Of a stretch of 64,000 nt of DNA, positions 51,547 through 63,128 are shown one piece after another. Each line of letters starts with the position of its first letter. Within the stretch, counting starts at the first letter, position 1. Position numbers and translations under genes: made by a program. This DNA is from Alsobacter metallidurans. Its GTDB lineage: Bacteria; Pseudomonadota; Alphaproteobacteria; Rhizobiales; Beijerinckiaceae. The stretch covers positions 434,001 to 498,000 of the forward strand of contig NZ_BMES01000002.1 in the NCBI RefSeq assembly GCF_014636935.1, given 5' to 3'. The notes beneath the pieces are model-generated. The model saw nothing but the letters and a program-made list of their open reading frames with translations, had not been told where the DNA came from and searched no databases.

Positions 51547-53634
51547 ATGAATGCTCCGACCTCTATCCACCGCAAGAACGCCGTTTGCCCCCATGATTGC
51601 CCCTCAGCCTGCGCGCTGGAGGTGGAGATCATCGAGGGCGCCCGCGTCGGCCGCGTTTATGGCTCGGCGGAGCAGCGCTACACGGCGGGCGTGATCTGCG
51701 CCAAGGTCGCCCGCTACGCCGAGCGGGTCTACCATCCCGACCGCGTCACCCACCCGCTGCGCCGGGTCGGCCCAAAGGGATCAGGCCAATTCGAGCGCAT
51801 CTCGTGGGACGAGGCGCTCGACATCGTGGCGGCGAAGTTCCTGGAAGCCGAGCGCGACTTCGGCGCGGAATCGGTCTGGCCCTACCACTACGCCGGCACC
51901 ATGGGCCTGGTGATGCGCGACGGCATCAAGCGGCTCACCAACGTGAAGCGCTATTCGGGGTTCTTCTCCACCATATGCATCAATCTCGCCTGGCCGGGCT
52001 ACATCGCCGGCACCGGCAAGCTCGCCGGGCCCGATCCGCGCGAGATGGCCGTCTCCGACTGCGTCGTGATCTGGGGCACCAACGCGGTGGCCACGCAGGT
52101 CAACGTGATGACGCACGCCATCAAGGCCCGCAAGGAGCGCGGGGCCAAGATCGTGGTGATCGACGTCTACCGCAACGCCACCATGAAGCAGGCCGACATG
52201 GGCCTGTGCCTGAAGCCCGGCACGGACGGCGCCCTCGCCTGCGCGGCCATGCACGTGCTGTTTCGCGACGGCCTGGCGGATTGGGACTACCTGCGCGAGT
52301 TCACCGACGCTCCCGAGGAGCTGCGCGACCATCTCGCCAGCCGCACGCCCGCCTGGGCCTCCACCATCACGGGCCTGTCCGTGGAGGAGATCGAGGCTTT
52401 CGCGCACCTCGTGGGGCGCACGCCGCGCACGTATTTCCGCCTCGGCTACGGCTTCTCGCGCCAGCGCAACGGCGCGGTGAACATGCACGCCGCCTCCTGC
52501 ATCGCGGCCGTCACGGGCGCGTGGAAGCACGAGGGCGGCGGCGCTTTCCACAACAACGGCGCGATCTACCATTGGCGCAAGTCGATGATCGAGGGGCTCG
52601 ACGCCTATGATCCGGCCGTCCGCAAGCTCGACCAAAGCAAGATTGGGCGAGTCCTGACCGGCGACCCAGAGGCGCTGAAAGGCGGCCCGCCCGTGAAGGC
52701 GCTGCTGGTGCAGAGCACCAATCCGGCCGCCGTGGCGCCCGAACAGGGGCTCGTGAAGGCCGGTTTCGCCCGCGAGGACCTGTTCGTCTGCGTGCACGAG
52801 CAGGTGATGACCGAGACGGCCAAGCTCGCCGACATCGTGCTTCCGGCCACGATGTTCATGGAGCACGACGACCTCTACCAGGGCGGCGGGCACCAATACA
52901 TCATGCTCGGCCCGAAGCTGGTCGACCCGGTCGGCGAGTGCCGTTCGAACCATGACGTGATCTCGGCCCTCGCCGAGCGGGTCGGCGCGAAGCACGCGGG
53001 CTTCGACATGAGCCCGCGCGAGCTCATCGACTGGACGTTGCAGAATTCCGGCTGGGGCACGCTGGCCGACCTTGAGGCCGGCAAGTGGATCGACGCGCAG
53101 CCGAGCTTCGAGCAGGCGCATTACCTTAAGGGCTTCAGCTGGCCGGACGGCAAGTTCCGCTTCAAGCCGGACTGGCCCAAGGTGCCGTTCTCGAATGACG
53201 GACCCATGGGACCGATCGACGCCATGCCGCGGCTGCCGGACCACTGGGCCGTGATCGAGGAGGCGACGGAACTCTACCCGTTCCGCCTGGCCACCAGCCC
53301 GGCGCGCAATTTCCTGAATACGAGCTTCAACGAGACCCCGACCTCGCGCGCCAACGAGGTGAAGCCCACCGTGATGATCCATCCGGCCGACGCGCAGGCG
53401 CTCGGCGTGCAGGATGGCGAGATCGTGCGCCTCGACAACGAGCGCGGGACCATCCTGATCGCCGCCAAGCTGTTCGAGGGCGTGAGGCGCGGGGTGTTGA
53501 TCGCCGAATCAATCTTCCCGGACAGCGCCTACCCGGACGGCAAGGGCATCAACCACCTTACGGGCGCGGACGCGCCTGCGCCGTTCGGCGGAGCCGCGTT
53601 TCACGACAATCACGTGCGCGTGTTGAAGGCTTGA
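51547..53634 (+). CDS. molybdopterin-dependent oxidoreductase (formate dehydrogenase alpha / DMSO reductase superfamily)
   Basis: A 695-residue cytoplasmic member of the DMSO reductase superfamily. The N-terminal 4Fe-4S ligands are Cys14, Cys18, Cys22 and Cys51 (CPHDCPSAC ... GVICAK). They are followed by the molybdopterin domain (RISWDEALDIVAAKFLEAER; VSDCVVIWGTNAVATQVNVM; KIVVIDVYRNATMKQADMGL) and the C-terminal molydopterin-dinucleotide-binding domain from about residue 580 (RLATSPARNFLNTSFNETPT). There is no Tat signal and no clear SeCys/Cys formate-dehydrogenase signature, so the substrate is uncertain; such 690-residue proteins are common in Hyphomicrobiales as stand-alone genes. No electron-transfer subunit is adjacent. 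Confidence 0.93.
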   Translation: MNAPTSIHRKNAVCPHDCPSACALEVEIIEGARVGRVYGSAEQRYTAGVICAKVARYAERVYHPDRVTHPLRRVGPKGSGQFERISWDEALDIVAAKFLEAERDFGAESVWPYHYAGTMGLVMRDGIKRLTNVKRYSGFFSTICINLAWPGYIAGTGKLAGPDPREMAVSDCVVIWGTNAVATQVNVMTHAIKARKERGAKIVVIDVYRNATMKQADMGLCLKPGTDGALACAAMHVLFRDGLADWDYLREFTDAPEELRDHLASRTPAWASTITGLSVEEIEAFAHLVGRTPRTYFRLGYGFSRQRNGAVNMHAASCIAAVTGAWKHEGGGAFHNNGAIYHWRKSMIEGLDAYDPAVRKLDQSKIGRVLTGDPEALKGGPPVKALLVQSTNPAAVAPEQGLVKAGFAREDLFVCVHEQVMTETAKLADIVLPATMFMEHDDLYQGGGHQYIMLGPKLVDPVGECRSNHDVISALAERVGAKHAGFDMSPRELIDWTLQNSGWGTLADLEAGKWIDAQPSFEQAHYLKGFSWPDGKFRFKPDWPKVPFSNDGPMGPIDAMPRLPDHWAVIEEATELYPFRLATSPARNFLNTSFNETPTSRANEVKPTVMIHPADAQALGVQDGEIVRLDNERGTILIAAKLFEGVRRGVLIAESIFPDSAYPDGKGINHLTGADAPAPFGGAAFHDNHVRVLKA

Positions 53635-53691
53635 TTTTCGCGTCTCACCTGCGAAGGGTGACGCACGTACCTGCCTTAGGGGATTCTCCGC

Positions 53692-54045
53692 ATGCGCTCC
53701 GCTCTGCTCGCCGTCGCGTTCTCGCTCGCCGCCTCCACGATCGCGCTCGCGGGCGCCTCGTCCTCGAACTTCGGCGAGCCGCAGCCGGACCCCAAGACCG
53801 CCAAGATGACCCGCTACGAGGCGAAGCTCTGGGTGTTCGACGGCTGCCTGATCAGCCAGTCGCGCCTGCAGGGCACGACGCGCGAGGCCGTGCACTCGCC
53901 GTGCAGCTGCTACTCCACCAAGACCATCGACCAGATGACCAAGGCCGAGTTCGAGTTCTTCAAGGCCAAGAGCTACTTCGACGATTCGAGCCGCGAGAAG
54001 GGCTACCGCAACCTCGACGCTTGCAAGCTCAAGCGCCCGAGCTGA
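53692..54045 (+). CDS. small secreted Cys-containing protein, 117 aa, unknown
   Basis: The N-terminus MRSALLAVAFSLAASTIALA is a clear Sec signal peptide with cleavage near residue 20. The mature part of about 97 residues has four cysteines (DGC, SPCSC, DAC) that could form two disulfides. It includes the segments TRYEAKLWVFDGCLISQSRL and MTKAEFEFFKAKSYFDDSSR. A GGGGA box lies about 8 bases before the ATG. The gene is flanked by the molybdopterin oxidoreductase upstream (57 bases) and convergent mntH downstream (10 bases). I do not recognise a family. A periplasmic role is expected from the signal peptide and cysteines. Confidence 0.78.
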   Translation: MRSALLAVAFSLAASTIALAGASSSNFGEPQPDPKTAKMTRYEAKLWVFDGCLISQSRLQGTTREAVHSPCSCYSTKTIDQMTKAEFEFFKAKSYFDDSSREKGYRNLDACKLKRPS

Positions 54046-54055
54046 GGCAGGGCGC

Positions 54056-55405
54056 CTACCCGGCGACGAAATCCACAATCAGCTTGATGTTGAGGGCCAC
54101 CAGCACGGCGGCGATCAGCGCCGCCGAGGCGGTGAGCCAGCGCGGCGCGACCAGCGCGCCGAGCTTGCGGCGGGACGCCGTGAACGTCACCAGCGGCACA
54201 ACCGCGAAGGGCAGCTGGAGGCTCAGCGCCACCTGCGACAGGATCAGCAGCTTGCTGGTCCCGCTCTCGCCATACCAGATCGTCACCACGGCGGCCGGCA
54301 CGATGGCGATCAGCCGCGTCACCAGCCGCCGCAGCCACGGCTGCAGACGGATGGCGATGAAGCCTTCCATGACGATCTGCCCCGCCATGGTGGCCGTCAC
54401 GGTGGAGTTCAGCCCGCACCCGATCAGCGCGATCGCGAACAGCGTCGGCGCGAGCGCGCTGCCGAGGATCGGGTTCAGCAGCGTATGCGCATCGCCGAGC
54501 TCGGCCACGTCGTGCCTCCCTGTGGTGTGGAAGGCCGCCGCCGCCAGGATCAGGATCGAGGCGTTGATCGTCAGCGCGAACATCAGCGCCACAGTTGAAT
54601 CGATGGTGGCGAATTTCAGCGCCTCGCGCCGGTCCTCCACGGCCGTCCCATAGGCGCGGGTCTGCACGATGCCGGAGTGCAGATAGAGGTTATGCGGCAT
54701 CACGGTCGCGCCGATGATGCCGAGCGCGAGGTAGAGCATGTCCGGATTGGTGACGAGGTCCGTGGTGGGCGCGAAGCCCTTGACGACGGCCGACCAGTCC
54801 GGGTTCGCCATCACGATCTGCAGCCCGAAACACGCCGCGATGATCAGCAGGATGCCGATGATGAAGGCCTCCACCACCCGGAAGCCGAGCTTCTGCAGGT
54901 AGAGCACCAGGAACACGTCCAATGACGTGAGCAACACGCCGAGCTCCAGCGGGATCCCGAACAGCAGGTTGAGGCCGATCGCGGTGCCGATCACCTCGGC
55001 GAGGTCCGTCGCCACGATGGCGAGCTCGGCCATGATCCAGAGCACGATGGCGACGGGCTTGGGATAGGCGTCCCGGCAGGCCTGCGCGAGATCCCGCCCC
55101 GACCCGATCGCGAGCCGCGCCGCCAGCGACTGCAGGACGATGGCCATGACGTTCGACAACAGCGCCACGAACAACAGCGCGTAGCCGAACTTGGAGCCGC
55201 CCGCGAGCGAGGTCGCCCAATTGCCCGGGTCCATGTAGCCGACCGCCACGAGGTAGCCCGGACCCATGAACGCGAAAAGGCGACTCCAGTACGAGCCGCC
55301 TTTTTTCACCGACACGGTCGCGTGCACATCCGCGAGCGAAGCTTCGCCACGGCCGAGGCGCCAATGGCCATGGCTGGGTTCGATGTCGGAAACGCGCTGG
55401 TCCAT
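54056..55405 (-). CDS. mntH: Nramp-family Mn2+/divalent metal transporter MntH
   Basis: A 449-residue inner-membrane proton-coupled metal importer with 11 predicted helices. The helix-1 metal site is in [16 protein letters not shown] (the DPGN motif), and helix 6 has [14 protein letters not shown] (the MPH motif). The conserved transport segment around [20 protein letters not shown] is present. The start is ATG 55405; 8 further in-frame residues are possible. It lies 103 bases downstream of maeB on the same strand, with a palindrome in between that may be a metalloregulator site. The substrate is inferred as Mn2+ (possibly Fe2+) from the family. Confidence 0.96.
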   Translation of the reverse strand: MDQRVSDIEPSHGHWRLGRGEASLADVHATVSVKKGGSYWSRLFAFMGPGYLVAVGYMDPGNWATSLAGGSKFGYALLFVALLSNVMAIVLQSLAARLAIGSGRDLAQACRDAYPKPVAIVLWIMAELAIVATDLAEVIGTAIGLNLLFGIPLELGVLLTSLDVFLVLYLQKLGFRVVEAFIIGILLIIAACFGLQIVMANPDWSAVVKGFAPTTDLVTNPDMLYLALGIIGATVMPHNLYLHSGIVQTRAYGTAVEDRREALKFATIDSTVALMFALTINASILILAAAAFHTTGRHDVAELGDAHTLLNPILGSALAPTLFAIALIGCGLNSTVTATMAGQIVMEGFIAIRLQPWLRRLVTRLIAIVPAAVVTIWYGESGTSKLLILSQVALSLQLPFAVVPLVTFTASRRKLGALVAPRWLTASAALIAAVLVALNIKLIVDFVAG

Positions 55406-55458
55406 GCAAAGCAACTCCGCGGCGCGCAAAACGGCGCCGTCGGGAGAACATGGTTCAG

Positions 55459-55475
55459 TTGCGAATGATTGGCAA
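55459..55475. promoter_or_regulatory. candidate metalloregulator operator upstream of mntH
   Basis: TTGC (55459-55462) and GCAA (55472-55475) flank GAATGATTG, giving an interrupted AT-richer palindrome 54 bases before the mntH ATG. It resembles Fur/Mur-type sites that control mntH in Alphaproteobacteria, but the match is partial. Confidence 0.32.
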
Positions 55476-55508
55476 GTGCAGAACGCGCAGTCTCGCGCCC
55501 TGCGACAA

Positions 55509-57830
<2,322 letters not shown>

Positions 57831-57963
57831 GGACGCCCTCTTCCCTTCCGTCAGCCGCGCTGTTCGCAGCCCCCTTTGGAATCGACCCTAGCGCGCCGGG
57901 CGCAGCCGGTCACGCCGTCGTGAAGATCGAACACCTGTTCCCGCGCGTGCAGAATCCTGGCGG

Positions 57964-58584
57964 CTAGGTCTTCACGGCGCCGCTACGCAGCGCATCGCAC
58001 GCCGCGACCACTTTGGCCACATCCGAACTTTGCAAGGCGGGGATGAGCTTGGCGATGGCCGCCCGGTCGAGCTCCCACCAGCGCGTCCGCAGCAGGGCCG
58101 CGATCTCGTCCTCGGAGAAGCGCAGGCGGATCAGCTTGGCCGGGTTGCCGCCCACGATGGCGTAGGGCGGCACGTCCTTGGCCACCACGGCGCGGGCCGC
58201 CACGATGGCGCCGTGCCCGATGGTGACGCCGGACAGGATCGTCGCGCCGGACCCCACCCAGACGTCGGCCCCGATGCGCACGTCGCCCCGGCTGGAATGG
58301 TAGTCGGCGTCGGCCGGCGCCTCGGGAAACAGGCTGCGCATGCCCGAGAACGGGTAGGTGGTGACCCAGTCCGTGCGGTGATTGCCGCCGAGAAAGATCT
58401 GGATGTTGTCCGCAAAGGAGCAGAACGGGCCGATGCTGAGTCCGGCCCCCTCCCCCCAGTCGCGCACCCGGATCTTGCCGTAGCTGTAGTCGGCGATCTC
58501 CCAGCCGCGCTTCGTCGCCTGCGCCTCCAGGTGAATGCGCGTGAGATTGTGCGGATTGGACCAGCGGGCGATGAGCTTACGCAT
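57964..58584 (-). CDS. CatB-related O-acetyltransferase (left-handed beta-helix hexapeptide family)
   Basis: A 206-residue xenobiotic-acetyltransferase-type protein. It shows [40 protein letters not shown] (with the catalytic His of the family) and WVTTYPF. The hexapeptide repeats include [20 protein letters not shown] and [20 protein letters not shown], then [15 protein letters not shown], the classical C-terminal signature. It acetylates a hydroxyl on a sugar or antibiotic using acetyl-CoA. With the glycosyltransferase gene next upstream on the same strand, a role in surface polysaccharide modification is more likely than drug resistance. A 79-nt repeat separates the two genes. Confidence 0.93.
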   Translation of the reverse strand: MRKLIARWSNPHNLTRIHLEAQATKRGWEIADYSYGKIRVRDWGEGAGLSIGPFCSFADNIQIFLGGNHRTDWVTTYPFSGMRSLFPEAPADADYHSSRGDVRIGADVWVGSGATILSGVTIGHGAIVAARAVVAKDVPPYAIVGGNPAKLIRLRFSEDEIAALLRTRWWELDRAAIAKLIPALQSSDVAKVVAACDALRSGAVKT

Positions 58585-58623
58585 GGGCGAGCGCCCTGGG
58601 GTTTGGTCCCACCAACCCCTCCA

Positions 58624-58702
58624 CCGTCATCCCCGGGCTTGACCCGGGGATCCACGCGCTGGGCGGCCGCGTGGATGGCCGGGACAAGCCCGGCCGTGAC
58701 GG
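58624..58702. repeat. 79-nt four-arm palindromic repeat, copy E
   Basis: Same element as at 9334, located between the glycosyltransferase and acetyltransferase genes. The outer stem has one T-G wobble (CCGTCAT/GTGACGG), the middle loop is GCTGGGCGGCC, and the last loop is ACAAG. The inner stems are intact. Confidence 0.92.
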
Positions 58703-58728
58703 CGAGGTGACGTCCTGCAGCCCCGTTA

Positions 58729-59607
58729 TCATTCCAGCCCCTCGCGCCCAAGCGCCGTTTCGCCCCGCAGCCAGGCGAGCGCGCCGGCGGCCGAGCCGCC
58801 GTAACGCTCCACGAGCGCGCGACGGAACACAAGGGCGCTCAGGGCCGCCTTGGGCAGGTTCACGGCCAGCGTGCCTCGCGCGGGGTCGGGCAGCCCGTAT
58901 TTCCGGCTCACATAGGCGCGCGACCATGCCATGTGCCAGCGGGCGCGAAACACCCGCCCGCGCTTGGTGGCCGTGGAGCCGCCGCGCTCGTGACGGGCCA
59001 CGGCGTCGTGGACGTGGACCAGCGCATGGCCGGCGTCGGCAATGCGGCGGCAGAGGTCATCGTCCTCGTAGAACAGGAACAGCTGCTCGTCGAAACCGCC
59101 GATCCGGCTGAAAACATCGCGGCGCGCCAGCAGCGAGGCGCCGGACAGGAAGGGCGTGCAGCAGTCGCCTTCCGGCAGCGCGAGCCTGCCGCCCGGGTTC
59201 TGCAGGTAGGGCGCAAGCAACGAGGTCGCCTGGAAGAAGAAGCGCCCGTCCGGCTCGATGATGCGCGGCGCCAGCAACGCCGCATCCGGCCAGCGCTCGG
59301 CGGCTGCGACCAGCGCCGCGACCGCGCCTTCGTCATAGGCGAGGTCCGGATTTGTAAGCAGGCAGAACGGCGTCGAGGCGGCGCGCACGCCGATGTTCAT
59401 GGCCCGCCCGAAACCCTCGTTGCGGCTGTTGCGGATCACCCGCGCGCCGAGGCGCTCCGCCAGCTCCGGCGTGCCGTCCCGGCTTGAGTTGTCGACCACG
59501 ATCGCGTCGACGCCCTCGCGCTTCAGCGCCGCCAGGCAGCTCGGCAGCACGCGCGCGCTCTCGAACGTGACTACGATGGCGGTGACGGACCCGCCCGAGG
59601 CGCTCAC
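58729..59607 (-). CDS. glycosyltransferase family 2 (rhamnosyltransferase-like)
   Basis: A 292-residue inverting GT-A enzyme. The nucleotide-sugar fold begins VTAIVVTFESARVLPSCLAA. IVVDNSSRDGTPELAERLGA carries the first Asp, LLTNPDLAYDEGAV carries the DxD-like metal site, and FDEQLFLFYEDDDLCRRIAD carries the acceptor-side ED/EDDD motif. The Arg/His of HERGGST follow. The C-terminal 50 residues contain an amphipathic region. It starts with GTG, best at 59607, with GGGAGGG 5 bases upstream; GTG 59613 is possible. The ribosome binding site lies in the arm of a 10-bp hairpin. With the acetyltransferase downstream it may act in surface glycan synthesis. Confidence 0.92.
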   Translation of the reverse strand: MSASGGSVTAIVVTFESARVLPSCLAALKREGVDAIVVDNSSRDGTPELAERLGARVIRNSRNEGFGRAMNIGVRAASTPFCLLTNPDLAYDEGAVAALVAAAERWPDAALLAPRIIEPDGRFFFQATSLLAPYLQNPGGRLALPEGDCCTPFLSGASLLARRDVFSRIGGFDEQLFLFYEDDDLCRRIADAGHALVHVHDAVARHERGGSTATKRGRVFRARWHMAWSRAYVSRKYGLPDPARGTLAVNLPKAALSALVFRRALVERYGGSAAGALAWLRGETALGREGLE

Positions 59608-59610
59608 GCC

Positions 59611-59634
59611 CACCCTCCCCTTGAGGGGAGGGTG
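59611..59634. repeat. 10-bp perfect palindrome between aspS and the glycosyltransferase gene
   Basis: CACCCTCCCC (59611-59620) and GGGGAGGGTG (59625-59634) are separated by TTGA. On the minus strand the second arm supplies the GGGAGGG ribosome binding site of the glycosyltransferase gene. Palindromes of this composition recur in alphaproteobacterial genomes; one copy is seen here. Confidence 0.7.
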
Positions 59635-59653
59635 AAGAAGGCGGCGGCGCCGC

Positions 59654-61426
59654 TCACTTCTCCGGCACGTTCAGGCGAATGTGCAGCTCGCGCAACTGCT
59701 TGGGGCTGGCTGCGTTGGGCGCGCCCATGAGCAGGTCCAGCGCCTGCTGGTTCATCGGGAACAGCGCCACCTCGCGCAGGTTCTGCGCGCCGCAGAGCAG
59801 CATCACGATACGGTCGATGCCGGCCGCCATGCCGCCATGCGGCGGCGCGCCGTACTGGAACGCCCGGTACATGCCGCCGAAGCGCTCCACCACGGTCTCC
59901 TCGCCATAGCCGGCGATCTCGAACGCCTTCACCATCGCCTCGGGGCGGTGGTTGCGGATGCCGCCCGACGCGATCTCGAAGCCGTTGCAGGCGATGTCGT
60001 ACTGGAACGCCTTGATGGTGACCGGGTCCTGCTTCTCCAGCGCCTCCAGCCCGCCCTGCGGCATCGAGAAGGGGTTGTGCGAGAAGTCGACCTTCTTCTC
60101 GTCCTCGTTCCACTCGAACATCGGGAAGTCGACGATCCAGGCCAGCGCGAACTGGTTTTCGTCCACGAGGTTGAGGTCGAACCCGACCTTGTTGCGGGCT
60201 AGGCCGGCGAACTTCACGAACCTGTCCGGGTCGCCGGCCACGAAGAAGGCGGCGTCGCCGTCCTTGAGGCCGAGCTGCGCCGCGATGGCGGCGGTGCGCT
60301 CGGGGCCGATATTGTTGGCGATGGGGCCGGCGCCCGCGCCCTCGCGCCACATCACATAGCCGAGCCCGGGCTGTCCTTCACCCTGCGCCCACGAGTTCAT
60401 GCGGTCGCAAAACGCGCGGCTGCCGCCGCCCGGGCCCGGGATGGCCCATACGCGGTTCTTCGGGTCCTCGAGCATGCGCGCGAAGACCTTGAAGTTGGAG
60501 CCGCGGAAGTGCTCGGACACGTCCTGCATCTCCAGCGGGTTGCGCAGGTCCGGCTTGTCGGAACCATATTTGCGCATTGCGTCCGCGTAGGGGATGCGCG
60601 GCCAGGGCGCGGGTGTGACGCGCTTGCCCTTGCCGAACTCCTCGAAAACCCCGCCCACCACCGGCTCCACGGCCGCGAACACGTCGTCCTGGGTGACGAA
60701 GCTCATCTCCAGGTCGAGCTGGTAGAACTCGCCCGGCAGGCGGTCCGCGCGGGGGTCTTCGTCGCGGAAGCAGGGCGCGATCTGGAAGTAGCGGTCGAAG
60801 CCCGCCATCATCAGGAGCTGCTTGTACTGCTGCGGCGCCTGCGGCAGCGCGTAGAACTGGCCCGGATGCAGCCGCGACGGAACCAGGAAATCGCGCGCGC
60901 CCTCTGGCGACGAAGCGGTCAGGATCGGGGTCTGGAACTCGTTGAAGCCCTGGCCCTTCATGCGGGTGCGCAGCGAATCGATCACCGCCCCGCGGGTCAT
61001 GATGTTGTCGTGCAGGCCCTGCCGGCGCAGGTCGAGGAAGCGATACTTGAGCCGCGTCTCCTCCGGATAAGGCTGGTCGCCGAACACCTGCAGGGGCAGC
61101 TCGGCGGCGGGGCCCAGCACCTCGATCTCGGTGACGAAGATCTCCACCGCGCCGGTCGGCAGCTCGGCGTTGTCGGTGCCCTCCGGCCGCTTGCGGCACT
61201 TGCCGTCGACGCGCACGACCCACTCGGCGCGCAGGCGCTCGGCGTCCTTGAAGGCCGGCGAATCGGGGTCCACCACGCACTGCGTCATGCCGTAGTGGTC
61301 GCGCAGGTCGATAAACAGCAGCCCGCCATGGTCGCGGATGCGATGGCACCAGCCGGAGAGGCGAACCTCGGCGCCGACGTCGCTCTCCCGGAGCGCGCCG
61401 CAGGTGTGGGAGCGATAGCGGTGCAT
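59654..61426 (-). CDS. aspS: aspartyl-tRNA synthetase
   Basis: A 590-residue class IIb aminoacyl-tRNA synthetase of the bacterial type. The N-terminal OB-fold anticodon-binding domain reads [20 protein letters not shown], and [20 protein letters not shown] follows. Motif 2 is [20 protein letters not shown], and the bacterial GAD insertion lies at about residues 310-420. Motif 3 is [16 protein letters not shown]. The start is ATG 61426 with AGGA upstream; in-frame codons to 61534 are ignored. It is divergent from rnd, a neighbourhood often seen in Hyphomicrobiales. Whether it is discriminating or also charges tRNA-Asn cannot be told here. Confidence 0.98.
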   Translation of the reverse strand: MHRYRSHTCGALRESDVGAEVRLSGWCHRIRDHGGLLFIDLRDHYGMTQCVVDPDSPAFKDAERLRAEWVVRVDGKCRKRPEGTDNAELPTGAVEIFVTEIEVLGPAAELPLQVFGDQPYPEETRLKYRFLDLRRQGLHDNIMTRGAVIDSLRTRMKGQGFNEFQTPILTASSPEGARDFLVPSRLHPGQFYALPQAPQQYKQLLMMAGFDRYFQIAPCFRDEDPRADRLPGEFYQLDLEMSFVTQDDVFAAVEPVVGGVFEEFGKGKRVTPAPWPRIPYADAMRKYGSDKPDLRNPLEMQDVSEHFRGSNFKVFARMLEDPKNRVWAIPGPGGGSRAFCDRMNSWAQGEGQPGLGYVMWREGAGAGPIANNIGPERTAAIAAQLGLKDGDAAFFVAGDPDRFVKFAGLARNKVGFDLNLVDENQFALAWIVDFPMFEWNEDEKKVDFSHNPFSMPQGGLEALEKQDPVTIKAFQYDIACNGFEIASGGIRNHRPEAMVKAFEIAGYGEETVVERFGGMYRAFQYGAPPHGGMAAGIDRIVMLLCGAQNLREVALFPMNQQALDLLMGAPNAASPKQLRELHIRLNVPEK

Positions 61427-61591
61427 GGGACTGTCCTGATCGGCGTGGGCCACGGGGGCCGGCGCAAGAACTGAAGCCGGGTTGCGACCCGGAATTGTGA
61501 GGCGGAAAAACCCATAGCCCCCCGCCTTTGTCAAGGCGAGCGCCCGTCCTGCACTGGCGCCCCGGCCCGGGGTGCGCTAACAGGGCCAGCC

Positions 61592-62743
61592 ATGCCTTTG
61601 ATCACCACCACTGAAGCTCTCGAATCCGCCTGCGCGCGTCTCGCCAAGCATCCGTTCGTCACCTTCGACACGGAATTCATGCGCGAGACGACGTATTACC
61701 CGAAGCTCTGCCTCATCCAGCTTGCGAGCCCGGACGAGGTCGTGCTCGTGGACCCGCTCGCGCCCGAGCTCGATCTCTCGTCATTTCTGGCGCTGATGCG
61801 TAATCCCGCCGTGGTGAAGGCCGTGCATTCCGGCCGGCAGGACCTCGAGATTCTGTGGAACATGGACGGCTGCATCCCCGTGCCGCTGTTCGACACCCAG
61901 GTCGCCGCCATGGTGTGCGGCTATGGCGACAGCGTCTCCTACGAGCAGCTGGCGCATGACCTCGCCAAGGCGCGGATCGACAAGTCCTCGCGCTTCACCG
62001 ACTGGTCGAAGCGCCCGCTCTCGGAAGCGCAGCTCGTCTATGCGCGCTCGGACGTCACCCATCTGCGCGACGTCTATCTCGAGCTGGTGAAGAAGCTCGA
62101 GGAATCAGGCCGCACGCACTGGCTGGCGAACGAGATGGAGGTGCTGACCTCCCCGGCCACCTACCAGGCTCATCCGGAGGACGCGTGGCAGCGCCTGCGC
62201 GGCCGCGTCCGCAAGGCCAAGGAGCTGGGCGTGCTGATCGAGCTCGCCGCCTGGCGCGAGCGCGAGGCGCAGAGCCGCGATGTGCCGCGCTCGCGCGTGC
62301 TCAAGGACGACGCCGTGATGGACGTCGTCACGGCCGCGCCGCGCACGCCCGAGGCGCTGGGCCACCTGCGCTCCATCCCGTCCGGCTTCGAGCGTTCGCG
62401 CGCCGGCGGCGATATCGTGGCGGCCGTGCAGCGCGGCCTCGACCGCGATCCCAAAGCCCTGCCGCCGCTGGAGCGCAATGGCCGGCGCAGCTTCAACCAG
62501 GCCACCGTCGAGCTGCTCAAGGTGCTGCTGAAGATGACCTGCGAGCAGGAAGGCGTCGCCGCCAAGATCGTCGCCACCGTGGACGACCTCGAGGCCATCG
62601 CGTCGGACGACGCCGCCAAGGTGCCGGCCATGCAGGGCTGGCGGCGCGAGCTGTTCGGCGAGCGCGCCCTGGCGCTGAAGCACGGCCGCCTTGCGCTCGC
62701 GATGGACGACGGCAAGGTCGTGAGCGTCCCGCGGCACGTCTGA
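61592..62743 (+). CDS. rnd: ribonuclease D
   Basis: A 383-residue 3'-5' exoribonuclease that trims tRNA and other structured RNA precursors. The DEDDy exonuclease domain is seen in [11 protein letters not shown] (Asp26, Glu28), [15 protein letters not shown] (Asp) and [18 protein letters not shown] (Tyr and Asp). The following HRDC domains occupy about residues 210-380 ([40 protein letters not shown]). The length matches the family. It is divergent from aspS. An AT-rich palindrome lies 15 bases after its stop and may serve as the terminator. Confidence 0.97.
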   Translation: MPLITTTEALESACARLAKHPFVTFDTEFMRETTYYPKLCLIQLASPDEVVLVDPLAPELDLSSFLALMRNPAVVKAVHSGRQDLEILWNMDGCIPVPLFDTQVAAMVCGYGDSVSYEQLAHDLAKARIDKSSRFTDWSKRPLSEAQLVYARSDVTHLRDVYLELVKKLEESGRTHWLANEMEVLTSPATYQAHPEDAWQRLRGRVRKAKELGVLIELAAWREREAQSRDVPRSRVLKDDAVMDVVTAAPRTPEALGHLRSIPSGFERSRAGGDIVAAVQRGLDRDPKALPPLERNGRRSFNQATVELLKVLLKMTCEQEGVAAKIVATVDDLEAIASDDAAKVPAMQGWRRELFGERALALKHGRLALAMDDGKVVSVPRHV

Positions 62744-62757
62744 TCAGTAAACAATAT

Positions 62758-62781
62758 AAAAATTGTCTTTACGCAATTTTT
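62758..62781 (+). terminator. AT-rich perfect palindrome after rnd, terminator or operator
   Basis: AAAAATTG (62758-62765) and CAATTTTT (62774-62781) form an 8-bp stem with an 8-base loop. The right arm ends in a run of T, so it can act as a weak terminator for rnd. An overlapping ACAAT/ATTGT repeat and the strong AT-richness in a GC-rich genome also allow a promoter or operator for the next small gene. Confidence 0.45.
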
Positions 62782-62828
62782 AGCCATGCCGGCCGAAACT
62801 CTTCGCAGTTTCGGCGACGGTGCATGGC

Positions 62829-63128
62829 ATGTTGACGCAAAGCCACGATACGACGCGCTCGCGCGACCGGGAGGTGAGCAATCTGCTGCACCTCTGCGGG
62901 GACCTCGCGCTTGCAATCACCTGCGAGAGTTGCGGGGCCGTCTGCACGCGGACCGGTGCCTGGCTGGCCGCTCACCCCACCTTCATGTGCGGCCGATGCT
63001 TTCAAGACACCAGCGTCCGGTTGAACGCGCTCATCCAGGCCGTCCAGACCGCGGGCGAGGAACGGAGCGCTGCGCCCAGGGTCCTCGCCGAGGCGCTACC
63101 GCCGCTCCGGCCGCTCCGCGGTCACTGA
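62829..63128 (+). CDS. small putative zinc-finger protein, 99 aa
   Basis: It starts MLTQSHDTTRSRDREVSNLL. It contains two CxxC knuckles in ITCESCGAVCTRTGAWLAAH and FMCGRCF, the spacing of a small zinc ribbon, and a C-terminal helical and Pro-rich tail (LAEALPPLRPLRGH). An in-frame GTG at 62820 adds three residues. There is no good ribosome binding site, but the paired CxxC motifs and a non-random composition support a gene. It overlaps the 3' end of the convergent ppx/gppA-like gene by 7 bases. No family is recognised; a regulatory or RNA-binding adaptor role is only a guess. Confidence 0.55.
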   Translation: MLTQSHDTTRSRDREVSNLLHLCGDLALAITCESCGAVCTRTGAWLAAHPTFMCGRCFQDTSVRLNALIQAVQTAGEERSAAPRVLAEALPPLRPLRGH

